From Dallia pectoralis (taxonomy: Eukaryota; Chordata; Actinopteri; Esociformes; Umbridae): a stretch of 64,000 bases of DNA. The translations under genes and the position numbers were made by a program. The first letter of the stretch is position 1. Each line of letters opens with the position of its first letter. Location of the stretch: the NCBI GenBank assembly GCA_029465975.1, contig CM055744.1, positions 6,669,192 through 6,733,191 on the forward strand, in the 5' to 3' direction. The notes under the pieces were generated by a model. That model saw nothing but the letters and a program-made list of their open reading frames with translations, did not search any database and was not told the origin of the DNA. Shown in pieces: positions 28,301-36,479 of this stretch.

Positions 28301-31300
28301 TCAAAGGATTAATCACCCACCTGAAAGCTCTGTACGCGAGCGGTGCTGGCTAGCATATGTTTAGAAAGAGGTCTGCAACGACTGAAACAGGGAATACATT
28401 AAATTTAGCATGAACTGAAAAATACTTTCATCGTTAACCATGATATCTAATAAGTCTTGAAAAACAATAAAGTAAGGAAACCTTAAGATGGGAGTGAACG
28501 TTGTGTTGGCATACTCCATGTCTGAAATATCGTCATCATCATCGTCGTCGTCATCTTCATCATCATCGTCGCCCCCAGTTTTGATGAGACTCCGCCCTAA
28601 TTTCCTGGTCTCTTTGTCGAGTTTGTCAGGTCGCAGACTCTGCTTTGAACTAACAACAGAGGATAATTTTAATCAGTGTATAAAATAACATTTGTAAAAA
28701 CCTGCCACAGAATTGTTTTTGAATATTTTTCAAAGTTCACTGACTGCGATTTCTGGTGACATCAAGCAATTCAATTAGGGCAATCATCAGTAACAATATG
28801 GATCCAGAAAGAGGTAAAAATGGACTGCAGTTAAATAAAATATATGTACCCACACTCTATGGCCAACAGTATGCGGACGCCCCACCTAATGATTGAGTTC
28901 AGGTGATTCAGCCACGCCCAATGTTTACAGGTGCATGAAATCCAGCCATTAAATCTCCATTGGCAAACATTGGCAGTGTAATAGGTTGTACTGGTTAGAT
29001 CAGTGACTTTACATTTGCCACTGTCATAAGATGCCACCTCTGTCACAAGTCCGTTTGTGAAATGTCTGCCCTAATAGATCTGGTCAAATGTCAGTGATAT
29101 TCTTGTGAAGTGGGAGTATCTAGGAGCAACAGCCCAGCCACAAAGTGATAGACCATGCCAACTCATATAGTGCTGAAGCGTGTAGTATTTAAAAAACGCC
29201 TGTCAGCTGTTGTATCAAACACACCACAAAGTAACAAAATGCCTGGATGTGAGTCGGGAGCTTCACAAATTTGTTTTTGATGGCCGAGCATGTTTACGCA
29301 GGCCTCACATCAACAAACTTTGGCATAGACAAATCAGGTTGTGGGCGATGCCAGGAGGACACTATCAACCGGAATGCTTAGTGCCTACTGTTTGGTGGAG
29401 GAGGGATAATTGACTGGGGCTGTCTTTCAGGGTTTGGGCTTATCATCTTCACATCTCCACAGGCTACAATGATATCTTAGACAATTCCTGCATGACTGTG
29501 CACCAGGGCACATAGCGGGGTCCACAAAGACATGGTTCGATGATATTGGTGTGGTGGAACTTGGGTGGCCTGCACAGAGCCATGACCTTAACCCAACTGA
29601 ACACCCGTAGGATGAATTGGAAGGGAAATTGCGATCCAGCCCTTCAGCCCTTCATGACAATGGGATCTAAATACTTCATATAGGCTTGTGGTGTTGCACG
29701 GCAAAATTAAAACCATCCTCTTGAGTGATTTTATCTGTGTAATCTGATACCTAACAAATACATTTTATTATACTAATTGAATTGAGGAAATATGTAGTAT
29801 ATTCTGACCTGCAAACTAATTAAAGAGAGACTACACATTTGCTACATGTTAGCATGATTAGGCTGAATAGCTGATATAAAAATTTTAACACCTTGATACA
29901 GAACTAGATCTCAAAATGTATGTGTGTGTCACTAGCCATGGACCGGCCAAATAAACAATCAAGAATATAAAGGGGTCACTTACCTCGGATCAGAAAAACC
30001 AGAGTTTCTGATAACAAGACCTGAGCTGAAAATGTGAAAAATGGTAGGTGAGAGAATTAGAGATTTTGATTTGAACTTTATGTCATAAATCTTTTATGTA
30101 ACAGGTTATATAGACCATTGAAATATTATGAAGCAAAAAGATTGCCTATGTATTCAGGAAATTGGTGTAAACTGTTCTTTGACTGACCTATCATCATCAT
30201 CTTCCACATTGAGGAATTCTTCACCCTCCCACCCCCCTGCAGCACCTTGCACAGGGTGGTATCGCACATCCAACTCAATGTATATCTAGACATAAAGAAC
30301 ATATGCTTCATAACCAAGTTTAACATGAATGGAATTAAATATAGTAACAAAAAAACATTATTGATAAATATATCAAAACAACATTCTAAATTAGAACATT
30401 AAAATATATTAGAAGGAACAACAAAATGGATTGAATCAAAATATCAATTTTAAAATTTGAAATAATTTCACATAAGATATTTTTCAGAACAAATTAAATT
30501 GTTGAAACGAAAGATCTGTGAATATAAATATCCAAATTGGTCTACATGTGTAAACGCAGCTATTGCTAAGTGTTAATGTGTAGATGAATAAATAAATGTG
30601 TGTGTTAAAAATGATTCATGTTTAAAAATTAGACATAGACGTCTCCCTTATTACAGGGTAGGTTAGTTGTCATTATTCTGCTTCCATAAGCCATCACTGG
30701 CCTACGCGTTTGACTTACATCTGTCAGGCTGTAGTTTCTGTCTGTCAGTGGCTCTCGGAGTTGCAGTCTTCCAGATGTCACCACATGCTGAAGACTGATG
30801 ACTAATTTACCCAGAAGCCTAAGGGAAACATCACAGTTAAGCATAAACTAATGGATAAGAAATACACACAAATATGCAGGCCACATTCTAGTAGAACAAT
30901 ACATTGATTGATAATTGAAGCGGATCCAAAAGATGTGGGACTTGATATATTGATGAGTGAATTATATGATAGACACAGCTTTAAATAAACCTAAACATAG
31001 CCTCATCTAAAAGAAATGGTGATTAAGTGATTTGTTTGATATAATTGTTTGTTGAAATTATTAATAATTTATTCTTTGCCGGTATAGGGGCTCTTGCATT
31101 TGCTGGGCATAACGAACCCAAATGAACAACAATAGATAATTTTTACTCAACAAGTTAAAAAGGTATGAGTCTGTAAAAATAACTTTCCCTGATGAAGTGA
31201 GCATTTCCTCCAGAGGTTGTAACAACCTACAGTTACTGACATAATGTGCAAAAAGGGAAGTGGTCACATTTTGTAAAGCATAAAAGCATTTCTTCAAGAA

Positions 31301-34300
31301 TCAGATTCAACCATGAAAACTAATAATGAAATAAAGTACTTGGTATGCTTCCATAAGCTCTATCTATTTAACATTGGTTTGCCTAGTTAGTGCAAGTTGA
31401 ACATGACAGAATGACCATCCTAGGGTCATATGTCCTCAGTGGGATTCAAACCGAAAACCTTGGTGTTGGTAGTGTGAGACCACCGCATTGCTTACGTACA
31501 ACGTATGCAACCAATTTATTGTACATTTTTTATTTTATTCCCCTCAAAGTTTTCAGTTTGTTTTTCAATTGAATTGTTCACATTATAGGTCAAAGCTCTG
31601 ACATTTTTATATCCACTGTACACCATGTGAACTCTGGCAATGTATTTTAATATGGAGCAGGATAGACAGCAAGACAGATGAGTAAACACAGCCCCAGGAC
31701 AGTGTCAAAACTACAAACTGAACACTCTCCTTCAGCTCAGATAGTATTTCTTAGAATTATAAAGCAAAAAATGTGTTGTCATTTAAAATGTTTTGGCATC
31801 AATGATTATAGAAAATGCATTCATTGAAGTGAAGTGTGACAGATAACATTTGGCACTACAAAGAGTCATTTTATCGGTTACAGGTTTGATCAGTTGGTCG
31901 TTTTTCAAAAATACTTTAGAAAAAACACAACATACTCTAAATAGATGTAGTGGAGGGACAAACACAATTCAACGCTGTACCAACCGTGACCATGTGAGAT
32001 ATCAAATGATTATTTGAACAAACTATTGTTGATTTCTGTGGCGTTTCATTTCACATCTATATTGCTTGATCTGACCATAGACTGACCTGCTGCTGAAAAC
32101 CTTGCTGCAGTTGTAGACGCTGATAGACAGAAACTCACTGTTAGTGACCTTCCCATAGTGCGGCCACCTGAAGTGCTGTAAGAAGGGAAGACATTTTAGA
32201 GTATGAAATAGCCTAGGTTTAATTTATATTGGTCCTTCTTAGCTCAGTTAGTAAAGTCAGGGGCTATTTTATGTTTTTATGTTCATATCCATCCTTCAAA
32301 TGCCAATCATGTATAGCTTTTCCTTCTTTGGTTGATATTTCAATATGATGAGACATTATCATGAACATTGTCATCTGCCGCCTACAAGTTGCCCTTTGAG
32401 ACCTCCTCAGTGAGTTTAACACTCCATCTTTGTTTCTGTCACCCTACGCTACCCACTCATATCCCGTCCAAATGGGAATGTTGTGTAGCAATCTTTGTCC
32501 TGGCTGGCTAATGTTCTGTCCTCGTTTGACCTATCATCAACCCAGTCTGCTAAATTCTTCTAACTTTTGTCTCATGATTCAGCGTCTTCCACCCAACTCT
32601 CCATTCCCTTCAGATCCTATGACTCTCACTGTCCACTTTCCTACAGTAGGCCACATTGACCCCTGTCCAACACTCCGTCATTAAGTGGCCAACTGCAAGC
32701 TCACAAAATAGTGCTTTAAAAAACGGTTGATGACATCTTCACCATATTGAATCCCTCTCCCAGACCATGTCATATTCCTCCCAATTGCTCATATCAGCTA
32801 GAGTCACTCCTCTTGTAAAGACATTGATACTCTAACATCAGATACAACCCACACTTTGATATTTCCTTACCAAAACACTTGAGCACACTTTCTCATTTCA
32901 ACGTCCACGTTCTCTCTCAGAAAGTACACTTTCTGTCGGAAATGTACTTACACTTTTGCCAAATACAGTTAAACTTAGTATTTCACAATTCCTGACATTT
33001 AATCATAATGAATATTCTTTGTTTAGGTCAGTTAGGATCACCACCTTATTTAAAGGATGCAACATTTCCAGAATATAGGAGAGAATGTTTTGTTGCTGAA
33101 CAACAAATCCCTTGACTTTGTTGTCCTGAAGCCATTTTTCCACAGCGTTGGTAGTATGCTTTGGGCCATAGTACATTTGGAAGACCCATTTTTGACCAAG
33201 CTTTAACATTCATCATTTTCCATGATGAAGTTGGAAACAGTCCATTTGCCTGTCAAATAATTTCCAGGAATTTTTTCAAAGCTGTTTAACAGCACAGTCA
33301 ACTTATTGCATGTAAATATCTGACCCACTGGAATTGTGATCTTAAAAAAGATACATACCTCATTGAAAATAGCTAGATTTTCACACTGAAGAACTTTGGT
33401 TTTGTGGGTAAAATCTGGAGAATGAGAAAATATCGTTAGCAGACTGCAAACCTATTATTATACATTTATACATTTATTTTAACAAGGAACAACGACAGAT
33501 AAAATATTTTGTGTTCCATGTAATCTATGTTTGAGACCTGGTTTTATGATATATAATTCTAATGTTGATAAGTTAAGATAAATAAGAAAGCTGATGCTTA
33601 ATAGACAAACACAAGAGCATGTTGTTTTTGTCTGATGAACAGCGAAGTCCAACCTATATTTTGATTTATAACACAGTGGTGAGATCTCTCGCTAGCACCC
33701 GTGAAAACCTGTGTGTGCTATTTGTTTTACTTTACAGACAAACAGACTGTTGTGCTAATTAATGAAGAAATAAAACTGTCCTACATTAGAGTAGTTCAGT
33801 ATCTGGAGCTACATTTATACCGAACCTTGAAATATTTTGGACAACTTCTGCCTAGAAAGCCAGTATCCCAGAGTCACCTCTTCACTGTTGACATTGAGAC
33901 TGGAGTTTTGTCAGTACTATTTAATCAAACTGCCAGTTAAGGACCTGTGAGGCATCAGTTTTTAGACACTCTAGTTCTCACTCACACATGTATTTGACCG
34001 TTCAGTTGTACACAAAGGCCTCCGATTGCTTTTCCTATTCTGGTTTGAGCCAGTTTGCACTGTTCTGTAAAGGGAGTTGTACAGTGTTGTACGAGAGCTT
34101 CAGTTAGTTGGCAATTTCTTGCAAAGAATAGCCTTCGTTTCTCGGAACAAATATCGAATGATGCGTTTCAGAAGGAAAGTCTTTGTTTGTGGCCATTTTA
34201 ACCCGGTCATCGAACCCATTAACGCTGATGCTCCAGATACCAAACGACTCTAATGTAGCTCCAGATACTGAACTACTCTAATGTAAAAATCCCTGCTAAT

Positions 34301-34892
34301 GTTAAATATACAGTATAAATATAAGTATTTAATTTTTCCCATTAGGCTAGATGTATAAAATATTACTATAATAGTATAACGTATTTGCTATAGTGTTTAT
34401 ACTGCCATTTGCCAGTAAAAAAATACCTAATTGTCACATATTTGTGAAAGATTCAAAAGTGAGTGCTAGTCAAAAGTCTTGATTTTTTTTAAATCAGCCA
34501 GAACAATGTACTAATTGCCATTGGCAAAACACCCCAATATTGGCACAATACACAAAATAATAATTTCATTATCAGGATTACATTGATGACTTTGAAAGCG
34601 TGCTTGTAATAATTAAATTGTAGTAAAACTGTTTTAAAGACATTATAGAAACCTTAAATGACATTATGTTTCCATCAAATGCAACATAAATCAATATATT
34701 ATCCTTAAACATTAACGTTCATGTCCATCAAATACAACGCAGTGCTCAGAGGATAAGTCGCATCCATGATAGACACAAATACATTTCAATAAAAAATAAT
34801 CAAATATATGTACCTCTAAAGGATAACTCCACTTTTCGATCGTACTTCCCTGGTAGATTGGTGATCCTCTTCAGGTTGACAGTGATGGACAT
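1137..34892 (-). CDS. fer1l4: Type-II ferlin (FER1L4-like), 40 exons, 3' end outside window
   Basis: Ferlins are tail-anchored multi-C2 proteins acting in Ca2+-dependent membrane fusion and trafficking. Coding exons in transcript order: 34892-34814, 33414-33359, 32175-32087, 30818-30719, 30285-30188, 30025-29984, 28649-28482, 28381-28321, 28081-27950, 27472-27410, 24041-23957, 23493-23331, 23022-22839, 21617-21431, 20821-20552, 18739-18636, 18494-18386, 18164-17978, 17827-17707, 17592-17492, 17343-17280, 17085-16969, 16836-16684, 15100-14917, 14321-14197, 13338-13204, 12970-12797, 12593-12483, 12184-12023, 11618-11447, 11302-11193, 10739-10620, 10142-10103, 9171-9077, 8460-8329, 8123-8007, 6621-6494, 5176-5006, 4226-4072, 1318-1137. 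Every junction has GT/AG and matching phase; the total is 5046 nt (1682 codons) without a stop. The start is MSITVNLKRITNLPGK at 34892. C2F and the membrane anchor should lie left of the window. The family call is strong; the FER1L4 paralogue call is moderate (it has a C2A, unlike FER1L6, but FER1L6-like C2B/C2C wording). Confidence 0.9.
1834..2128 (+). repeat. 16-bp G-rich minisatellite, about 18 copies
   Basis: Unit ggggctccgagtgggt with a few variants (ccgagttgg, cctagtgg, ccaagtgg). It sits in the ferlin intron between exons 39 and 40. On the plus strand runs of three and four G recur every few bases, so the non-template strand of the ferlin transcript could form G-quadruplexes. The open frames through it on both strands are repeat artefacts. 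Confidence 0.92.
2150..3420. other. Unidentified intronic block of about 1.2 kb
   Basis: The stretch is less AT-rich than the surrounding intron and lacks a long open frame, a recognisable protein or terminal repeats. It has a faint internal similarity: 'aatcccatcaacc' and 'gcatacacct' recur roughly 150-200 bp apart (near 2826/3035 and 2963/3113). It directly abuts the 16-bp array. An old interspersed element is likely, but I cannot name it. Confidence 0.3.
3509..3916. mobile_element. Non-autonomous Tc1-like element with terminal inverted repeats
   Basis: The left end (acagtgcaggaag ... tttgatcccctgctgatttt) is mirrored by the right end (aaatcagcaggggttcaaat ... cttcactgta). The internal text (ataattttaatggtagattt, aataacaacaaaataatcca) also occurs inverted near the right side (3770-3860). 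It is a palindrome-like Tc1 derivative common in fish, with no transposase. It lies in the ferlin intron between exons 39 and 40. Confidence 0.7.
4072..11302 (-). CDS. fer1l4: Ferlin exons 31-39: acidic/basic linker and C2E
   Basis: Residues about 1266-1621. Exon 32 (10739-10620) ends EELDWWSKYYTSLGE, a family hallmark. Exons 33-34 are a variable acidic then lysine-rich linker (PENEEDLDEQQ; PPPKPKRKK). Exon 35 (8460-8329) has LENEFSEFMDWLHTFPIYKG, exon 36 (8123-8007) GSFLIYPISPEDEDAD. C2E follows: exon 37 (6621-6494) APTDPNGKADPYLTVKVG, exon 38 (5176-5006) LMVFDHNILGSDDVIGE, exon 39 (4226-4072) YNKWRDAKKPSAILAELC. C2E keeps the Asp pairs (TDP..ADPY; FDH..SDD) expected for Ca2+ binding. Confidence 0.88.
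4300..5000. other. Ferlin intron 38/39, nothing recognised
   Basis: AT-rich intron sequence between exons 39 and 38. I see only a short local duplication (aaacatttgatccaattta, near 4580-4625). The open frame at 4368-4658 has no recognisable similarity. Confidence 0.4.
5250..6060. mobile_element. Tc1-like element carrying an internal minisatellite
   Basis: The left part (ctgaacaaaattataaacac, then tttgcccccatttttcatga, then gagataatccatccacct) is the well-known 5' region of an abundant fish Tc1-like transposon. The right flank (cctcacgcagtgcaacacat) belongs to a related repeat. The transposase region is missing; a 30-bp array sits at the junction (5551-6000). It lies in the ferlin intron between exons 37 and 38. 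Confidence 0.65.
5551..6000. repeat. 30-bp minisatellite, 15 copies, almost perfect
   Basis: The unit contains cagtcagtatctggtgtgac. Fourteen units read identical and only the last (near 5971-6000) differs, by one base (cagtcgg). As 30 is divisible by 3 and the unit has no stop in several frames, both strands show long frames of 10-residue repeats; these are not genes. The unit edge matches the flanking transposon text, so it arose by amplification of element sequence. Confidence 0.95.
6652..6860. mobile_element. Short Tc1-like terminal fragment
   Basis: The ends atacagtcgatataaaaag and gtagacattttatatccact are inverted versions of the fish Tc1 terminus. The interior (ttgtttttcaattgaattgt) recurs at 31558-31580, where the same 'tatatccactgta' end appears. 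Non-autonomous, in the ferlin intron between exons 36 and 37. Confidence 0.55.
7408..7682. repeat. 11-bp minisatellite, about 24 copies
   Basis: Unit agctctcaggt with variants ctcgggt and ctcagct. It lies in the ferlin intron between exons 36 and 37, with degenerate edges and a homogeneous core. No coding potential. Confidence 0.92.
10445..10668 (-). repeat. 56-bp tandem repeat containing exon 3' end and splice donor, 4 copies
   Basis: Units start at 10445, 10501, 10557 and 10613. The last unit is the true 3' end of ferlin exon 32 plus its donor (CAG followed by gtaaacc on the minus strand). Each other unit is a near copy of LDWWSKYYTSLGE coding sequence with the same donor. Reading past the first donor meets a TAG within one unit, and one or two extra units (56 or 112 nt) would also shift the frame, so only the exon-proximal donor gives the intact protein. 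Confidence 0.9.
11447..15100 (-). CDS. fer1l4: Ferlin exons 24-30: C2D and following C2-like fold
   Basis: Residues about 912-1265. Exon 24 (15100-14917) has GEVFAKLEVYLWLGITKYAK. Exon 25 (14321-14197) has FQLRAHIYQARGLKAADDNG and SDPFARVVF. Exon 26 (13338-13204) has PTWNELLLFEQILFEG and INLYDWDKM. Exon 27 (12970-12797) has GSPEPLGKAFARPEL. The DDNGLSDPF and DWD motifs supply Asp residues expected for Ca2+ binding. Exons 28-30 (FRIEVLYWGIRDLKRVNLFE, then HPPLTVFVMEQRAFGRLVLV) look like a further C2-type sandwich known between C2D and C2E in ferlins. The exon 24 donor lies in a tandem duplication. Confidence 0.88.
13880..14160. mobile_element. Dispersed fish repeat fragment
   Basis: The text around ttagacctgaaccaattaag, gtcccggagagtcctgccca and gcactgagatctaaaagaac resembles an interspersed repeat I have seen repeatedly in teleost introns; class uncertain. 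No open frame. It lies in the ferlin intron between exons 25 and 26. Confidence 0.4.
14780..14935 (-). repeat. 53-bp tandem repeat containing exon 24 donor, about 3 copies
   Basis: Units are spaced 53 bp (anchor atggaact at about 14798, 14851, 14904). The right-most unit includes the real end of ferlin exon 24 (LACD then donor gtaagag). The two intronic copies repeat the same codons; the middle one has a gtaacag donor variant. Extension by 53 or 106 nt would break the frame into exon 25. This is the second case in this gene of an exon end copied with its donor. Confidence 0.85.
15919..16570 (-). mobile_element. 5'-truncated non-LTR retrotransposon, reverse-transcriptase C-terminus
   Basis: A long minus-strand frame (15947-16666) reads FKYLGVLFASEGTMEREIGR, then RRVQ-type text around WVMTERTRSRVQAAEMGFLR, LRWFGHLVRMPPGRHP and GRPRTRWRDYIS. 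This is the C-terminal region of a fish LINE ORF2. The 3' end is followed by a short gatga-type tandem tail (15919-15945). It is inserted in the ferlin intron between exons 23 and 24. A second 3' end of the same kind is at 60484-60790. The exact clade is not resolved. Confidence 0.85.
16684..18739 (-). CDS. fer1l4: Ferlin exons 16-23: linker plus FerA/FerB region
   Basis: Residues about 593-911. Exon 16 is an acidic linker (VEEIHPLPE). Exon 17 (18494-18386) encodes FLLFASLFEVTMIDPIIG and KPVTFELSIG. Exon 18 has a serine/acidic insert (RQSLLESSDDELDKED). Exon 19 (17827-17707) has PMTYYKPCMFLWSHFEDH, exon 20 EYGIDDVERLLKRPRS, exons 21-22 a basic helical segment, and exon 23 (16836-16684) PDVFLWMMSAGKRVAFARIP and FSLVEEEKGKDCGKL. 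These are the conserved helical FerA/FerB blocks between C2C and C2D. All eight exons are compactly spaced and in phase. Confidence 0.88.
18745..20500. repeat. 59-bp satellite filling ferlin intron 15, about 29 copies
   Basis: The unit of about 59 bp contains cagatcaacctctcacttcc and acagtacaaataacagcatg. It begins a few bases from the exon 16 acceptor (18740) and ends about 50 bp from the exon 15 donor (20551), so nearly the whole intron is satellite. Three spellings (catgttaac, cctgttaac, catataaac) alternate, implying higher-order duplication. Shortened units cluster at about 19180-19560. Confidence 0.93.
20552..23022 (-). CDS. fer1l4: Ferlin exons 13-15: C2C domain and basic tail
   Basis: Residues about 379-593. 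Exon 13 (23022-22839) has ERPWAKFLLKIYKAEGLPSM and DKKVFIDPYVQVTFAGQQ. Exon 14 (21617-21431) has SPEWNEQISFIEQFPPLARR and ILDDANIGDVAVATHFLDL. Exon 15 (20821-20552) has NPTFGPSWINLYGSPQNS and GIFYRGRILLSLNVEVY, then a lysine-rich tail. Asp residues at DPYV and DDAN leave C2C potentially Ca2+-competent. The exon 14 acceptor is an AAG with a weak pyrimidine tract. The intron after exon 15 is almost wholly satellite. Confidence 0.88.
22139..22400 (+). mobile_element. Possible LINE fragment
   Basis: The frame reads DEAVEIYNQFLGRVLDNHIP and VSPWLTQELKNMK, recalling the segment between endonuclease and reverse transcriptase of L2-type fish LINEs (…HAP..TR…PW.T.ELR). It decays by frameshift after that. 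It lies in the ferlin intron between exons 13 and 14. Weak evidence. Confidence 0.3.
23331..28081 (-). CDS. fer1l4: Ferlin exons 9-12: C2B domain
   Basis: Residues about 232-379. Exon 9 (28081-27950) starts VNVNVLEAQKLVGVNINPAV; the family usually has NIDP here, so one loop-1 Asp is Asn. Exon 10 (27472-27410) gives NFMFEFQETKDVLFDKVIEI, exon 11 (24041-23957) LGLKMTLIGSFKIDISTVY, and exon 12 (23493-23331) HRFYQKWAPITDP and GIKGFVKCTLCVVMKGD. These match the C2B-to-FerI layout of otoferlin and FER1L6. The 3.4-kb intron between exons 10 and 11 holds a solo LTR. Confidence 0.88.
23565..23762. repeat. 39-bp minisatellite, 5 copies
   Basis: Unit starts aaatccatgctagagcatta and ends ggaggcaac. Near-perfect copies, two with ggagac instead of ggaggc. 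In the ferlin intron between exons 11 and 12. The unit is a multiple of 3 and stop-free in two frames, which creates spurious frames. Confidence 0.92.
24899..25295 (+). mobile_element. Solo LTR with 5-bp target site duplication
   Basis: A 397-bp block begins tgtcagagctcc and ends catcgcgaca, giving the canonical TG...CA with TGTC/GACA inverted termini. It is flanked on both sides by ctgag (24894-24898 and 25296-25300). Inside are a TATA-like tatatagg (about 25064) and a later attaaag before the 3' end. No internal retroviral or gag-pol sequence adjoins, so it looks like an LTR-LTR recombination product. It sits in the ferlin intron between exons 10 and 11. Confidence 0.75.
25301..27000. other. 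Ferlin intron 10/11, decayed DNA-transposon debris
   Basis: Phrases such as ctctggagggatcttggacc, gggatcattgtcttgttgaa and ttactcatggtgatggttga are typical of decayed fish Tc1/mariner transposons. No intact frame or clear ends. A short (at)n run lies near 25573-25585. Confidence 0.4.
28321..30025 (-). CDS. fer1l4: Ferlin exons 6-8: acidic linker between C2A and C2B
   Basis: Residues about 141-231. Exon 7 (28649-28482) encodes a lysine/arginine-rich stretch followed by a near-continuous run of about 15 Asp/Glu residues (GGDDDDEDDDDDD...) and then ISDMEYANTTFTPIL. Its donor is weak (AAG followed by gtttcc), but the phase fits exon 8 (28381-28321), which ends LASTARVQSFQ, the usual lead-in to C2B. 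The acidic run is built from GAT/GAC codons and resembles a trinucleotide microsatellite, so its length may vary. Confidence 0.8.
28845..29690 (+). mobile_element. Decayed Tc1-like transposon
   Basis: The left end reads ctatggccaacagtatgcgg. Inside, the plus strand preserves scattered transposase words interrupted by stops and frameshifts, including the conserved GGGGI..WGC region (29390-29425) and the PTEHxWDELE region (29595-29625). The family is the same as at 466-760. It lies in the ferlin intron between exons 6 and 7. Confidence 0.75.
30188..34892 (-). CDS. fer1l4: Ferlin exons 1-5: C2A domain
   Basis: Residues 1 to about 141. Exons 34892-34814, 33414-33359, 32175-32087, 30818-30719 and 30285-30188 encode a short C2A: MSITVNLKRITNLPGK, then HFRWPHYGKVTNSEFL, then LLGKLVISLQHVV, ending IYIELDVRYHPVQG and an acidic EFLNVEDDDD. 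The top loops lack the Asp cluster of Ca2+-binding C2 domains, as reported for otoferlin C2A, so this domain is unlikely to bind Ca2+. Introns 1-4 contain repeat debris described separately. Confidence 0.88.
31395..31500 (-). mobile_element. tRNA-derived SINE-like fragment
   Basis: On the minus strand a B-box-like ggtttgaatccca (31441-31453) follows a tRNA-like tggtctcacactaccaacac stretch. Such promoter boxes mark tRNA-derived SINEs. It does not fold as an intact tRNA by eye. The Tc1 terminal fragment at 31537-31620 follows. Confidence 0.35.
32235..32310 (+). mobile_element. tRNA-like SINE fragment
   Basis: The segment tcttagctcagttagtaaag matches a tRNA A-box region and gttcatatccatcc about 30 bp later is a weak B-box. 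There is no acceptor stem, so this is a SINE relic rather than a tRNA gene. In the ferlin intron between exons 2 and 3. Confidence 0.35.
33003..33240 (-). mobile_element. Tc1 transposase fragment
   Basis: The minus-strand frame at 33209-33003 includes WVFQMYYGPKHTTNAVEKWL, the decayed version of the catalytic-region motif of Tc1 transposases (WVFQ.DNDPKHT); the catalytic Asp position is no longer Asp. Roughly 70 codons, then degenerate. Confidence 0.7.
33650..34290. mobile_element. Dispersed repeat in ferlin intron 1
   Basis: Phrases such as tggcaatttcttgcaaagaa, cgtttcagaaggaaagtctt and tgctgatgctccagatacca, with a locally repeated 'ctccagatac', resemble a widespread fish interspersed repeat. 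No intact frame; class not assigned. Confidence 0.4.
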
Positions 34893-35898
34893 GTTTCTGT
34901 TTAAGATTGTAATTGCATCCACTAGAAATCATCCATACTGTTCGGACAGGCCTCGGCGTGAGACCTTACAGATCACAGTCTGTCAACTGCACCACTAACA
35001 AAATGTCCTGGCTTATATCATATGTGTTTATTCAGTAGGAGGGACCATACCTGTAAGTGTTTTTTTCTACATAGGAAATTCTTAATGTTTGACAAAGTGA
35101 GGTAAAAGTCGCCAAGCCTGTTGAGTCACTATCAGACAGAACACATAGGCTGTGTTTACAGTGGGAGCTGAATTCCAATGTTGCCTAATTAGTGCAAAGG
35201 AGCAGATAGATTATTGGCAAAAGATCAAATGGTAAAAAAACATTGTCAGCCTCTTAACAGAGGAAACTGGGTTTCTAGCTAAAAAGTTTCGGTACTTTGT
35301 AGAGCTCACATTGGCGAGTTAACAAGCAAAAACTTTACCCCGCACTTTGTAATGACACCTTCACTTTCTGAAAAATGTGTCAGTTTGGGCGAATCTGGGC
35401 AAAATTTACAAGCTGCCAAGGATTCAGTATCTTGATTTAGTTGTATATACAAAAACTATACTAGCGCCACTATACTTCATAGTTTTTTTTAGGGCAACAG
35501 GTGAGGTGTTTGTGAGGATGTACATTAGTGAACATGCATCACATTTGTAAACAAACAAAGCTATACTGGCCGCACTTAAAATTGTTTCAGCTGTCTCCCA
35601 TCATGCAAAAGTAGCACTTTTTCATGCTAAGAAAAACGAGCAGAAACACAGGAACAATTGTCACCTACAGAAGAGTTGCTAACTTGACCAAGGTAAGATC
35701 AACTTGAAAGGAAATGTTGTAAGCATTAAATAACCACAAACTGTCACATTTATCAGAATAGGCCAACATGCGACAGTATATGTGGTTATCTTTTGCGTAA
35801 AACATATTCTTTCAAGTACTTTTGCCTGGAAGACAGCTAATACTAAGCGGGGCTCACAATTGATAGGGGGAAGGCTGAAAATTCACAAGGGGACGAAA

Positions 35899-36009
35899 GA
35901 CTAGAGGAGGACTGGCAATTGACTAGAGGAGGACTGGCAATTGACTAGAGGAGGACTGGCAATTGACTAGAGGAGGACTGGCAATTGACTAGAGGAGGAC
36001 TGGCAATTG
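35899..36009. repeat. 22-bp minisatellite, 5 copies
   Basis: Unit gactagaggaggactggcaa plus tt, five near-perfect copies about 1 kb upstream of the ferlin start codon. Confidence 0.92.
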
Positions 36010-36479
36010 CTGGCGAATATCCAACGTAAAGATACCACATACAAATTACATTCGCTTCAGAAATCTTCATTACCAATTATTTGGGCAAATTTGGGTGTAT
36101 CTCAGGGTTCTGAATTCTATAACGATTGGGCGCGGACAATTCAATTTATTTTATAAAGCACTTTTTACATCAGCAATAGATTTACAAAAAATCTGAATCA
36201 AACAGAGACTTGATTGTGTGTATCATCTAGTCACAGTAAATGGTGGAAAAAGTGTACAGCACAATTAAAGCAAAAAAATAAAGAAGATTTGTGCACGCAC
36301 AAAACTAAACTGGATGCTTTACCACTAGCATACTGAGTTACCACATGCATTCAGGACTACGCATTTAACACTGCATGAAATGCTTACAGGTCGATCTATG
36401 ACTGTGCCGGTGCTGAGGGGGAAAAAACAAAGGGCCCCCACTAGAACAATTGTAAATGGAATAGAAGGAATACATAAGA

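Noticed and set aside
32235..32310. Functional tRNA gene
   Set aside because: An A-box-like stretch is present but no cloverleaf or acceptor stem; it is more likely a SINE relic.
1137..34892. Calling the ferlin otoferlin itself
   Set aside because: The C2A start (MSITVNLKRITN) and the linkers differ from otoferlin as I know it, while C2B/C2C wording is closer to FER1L4/FER1L6. Not settled without a phylogeny.
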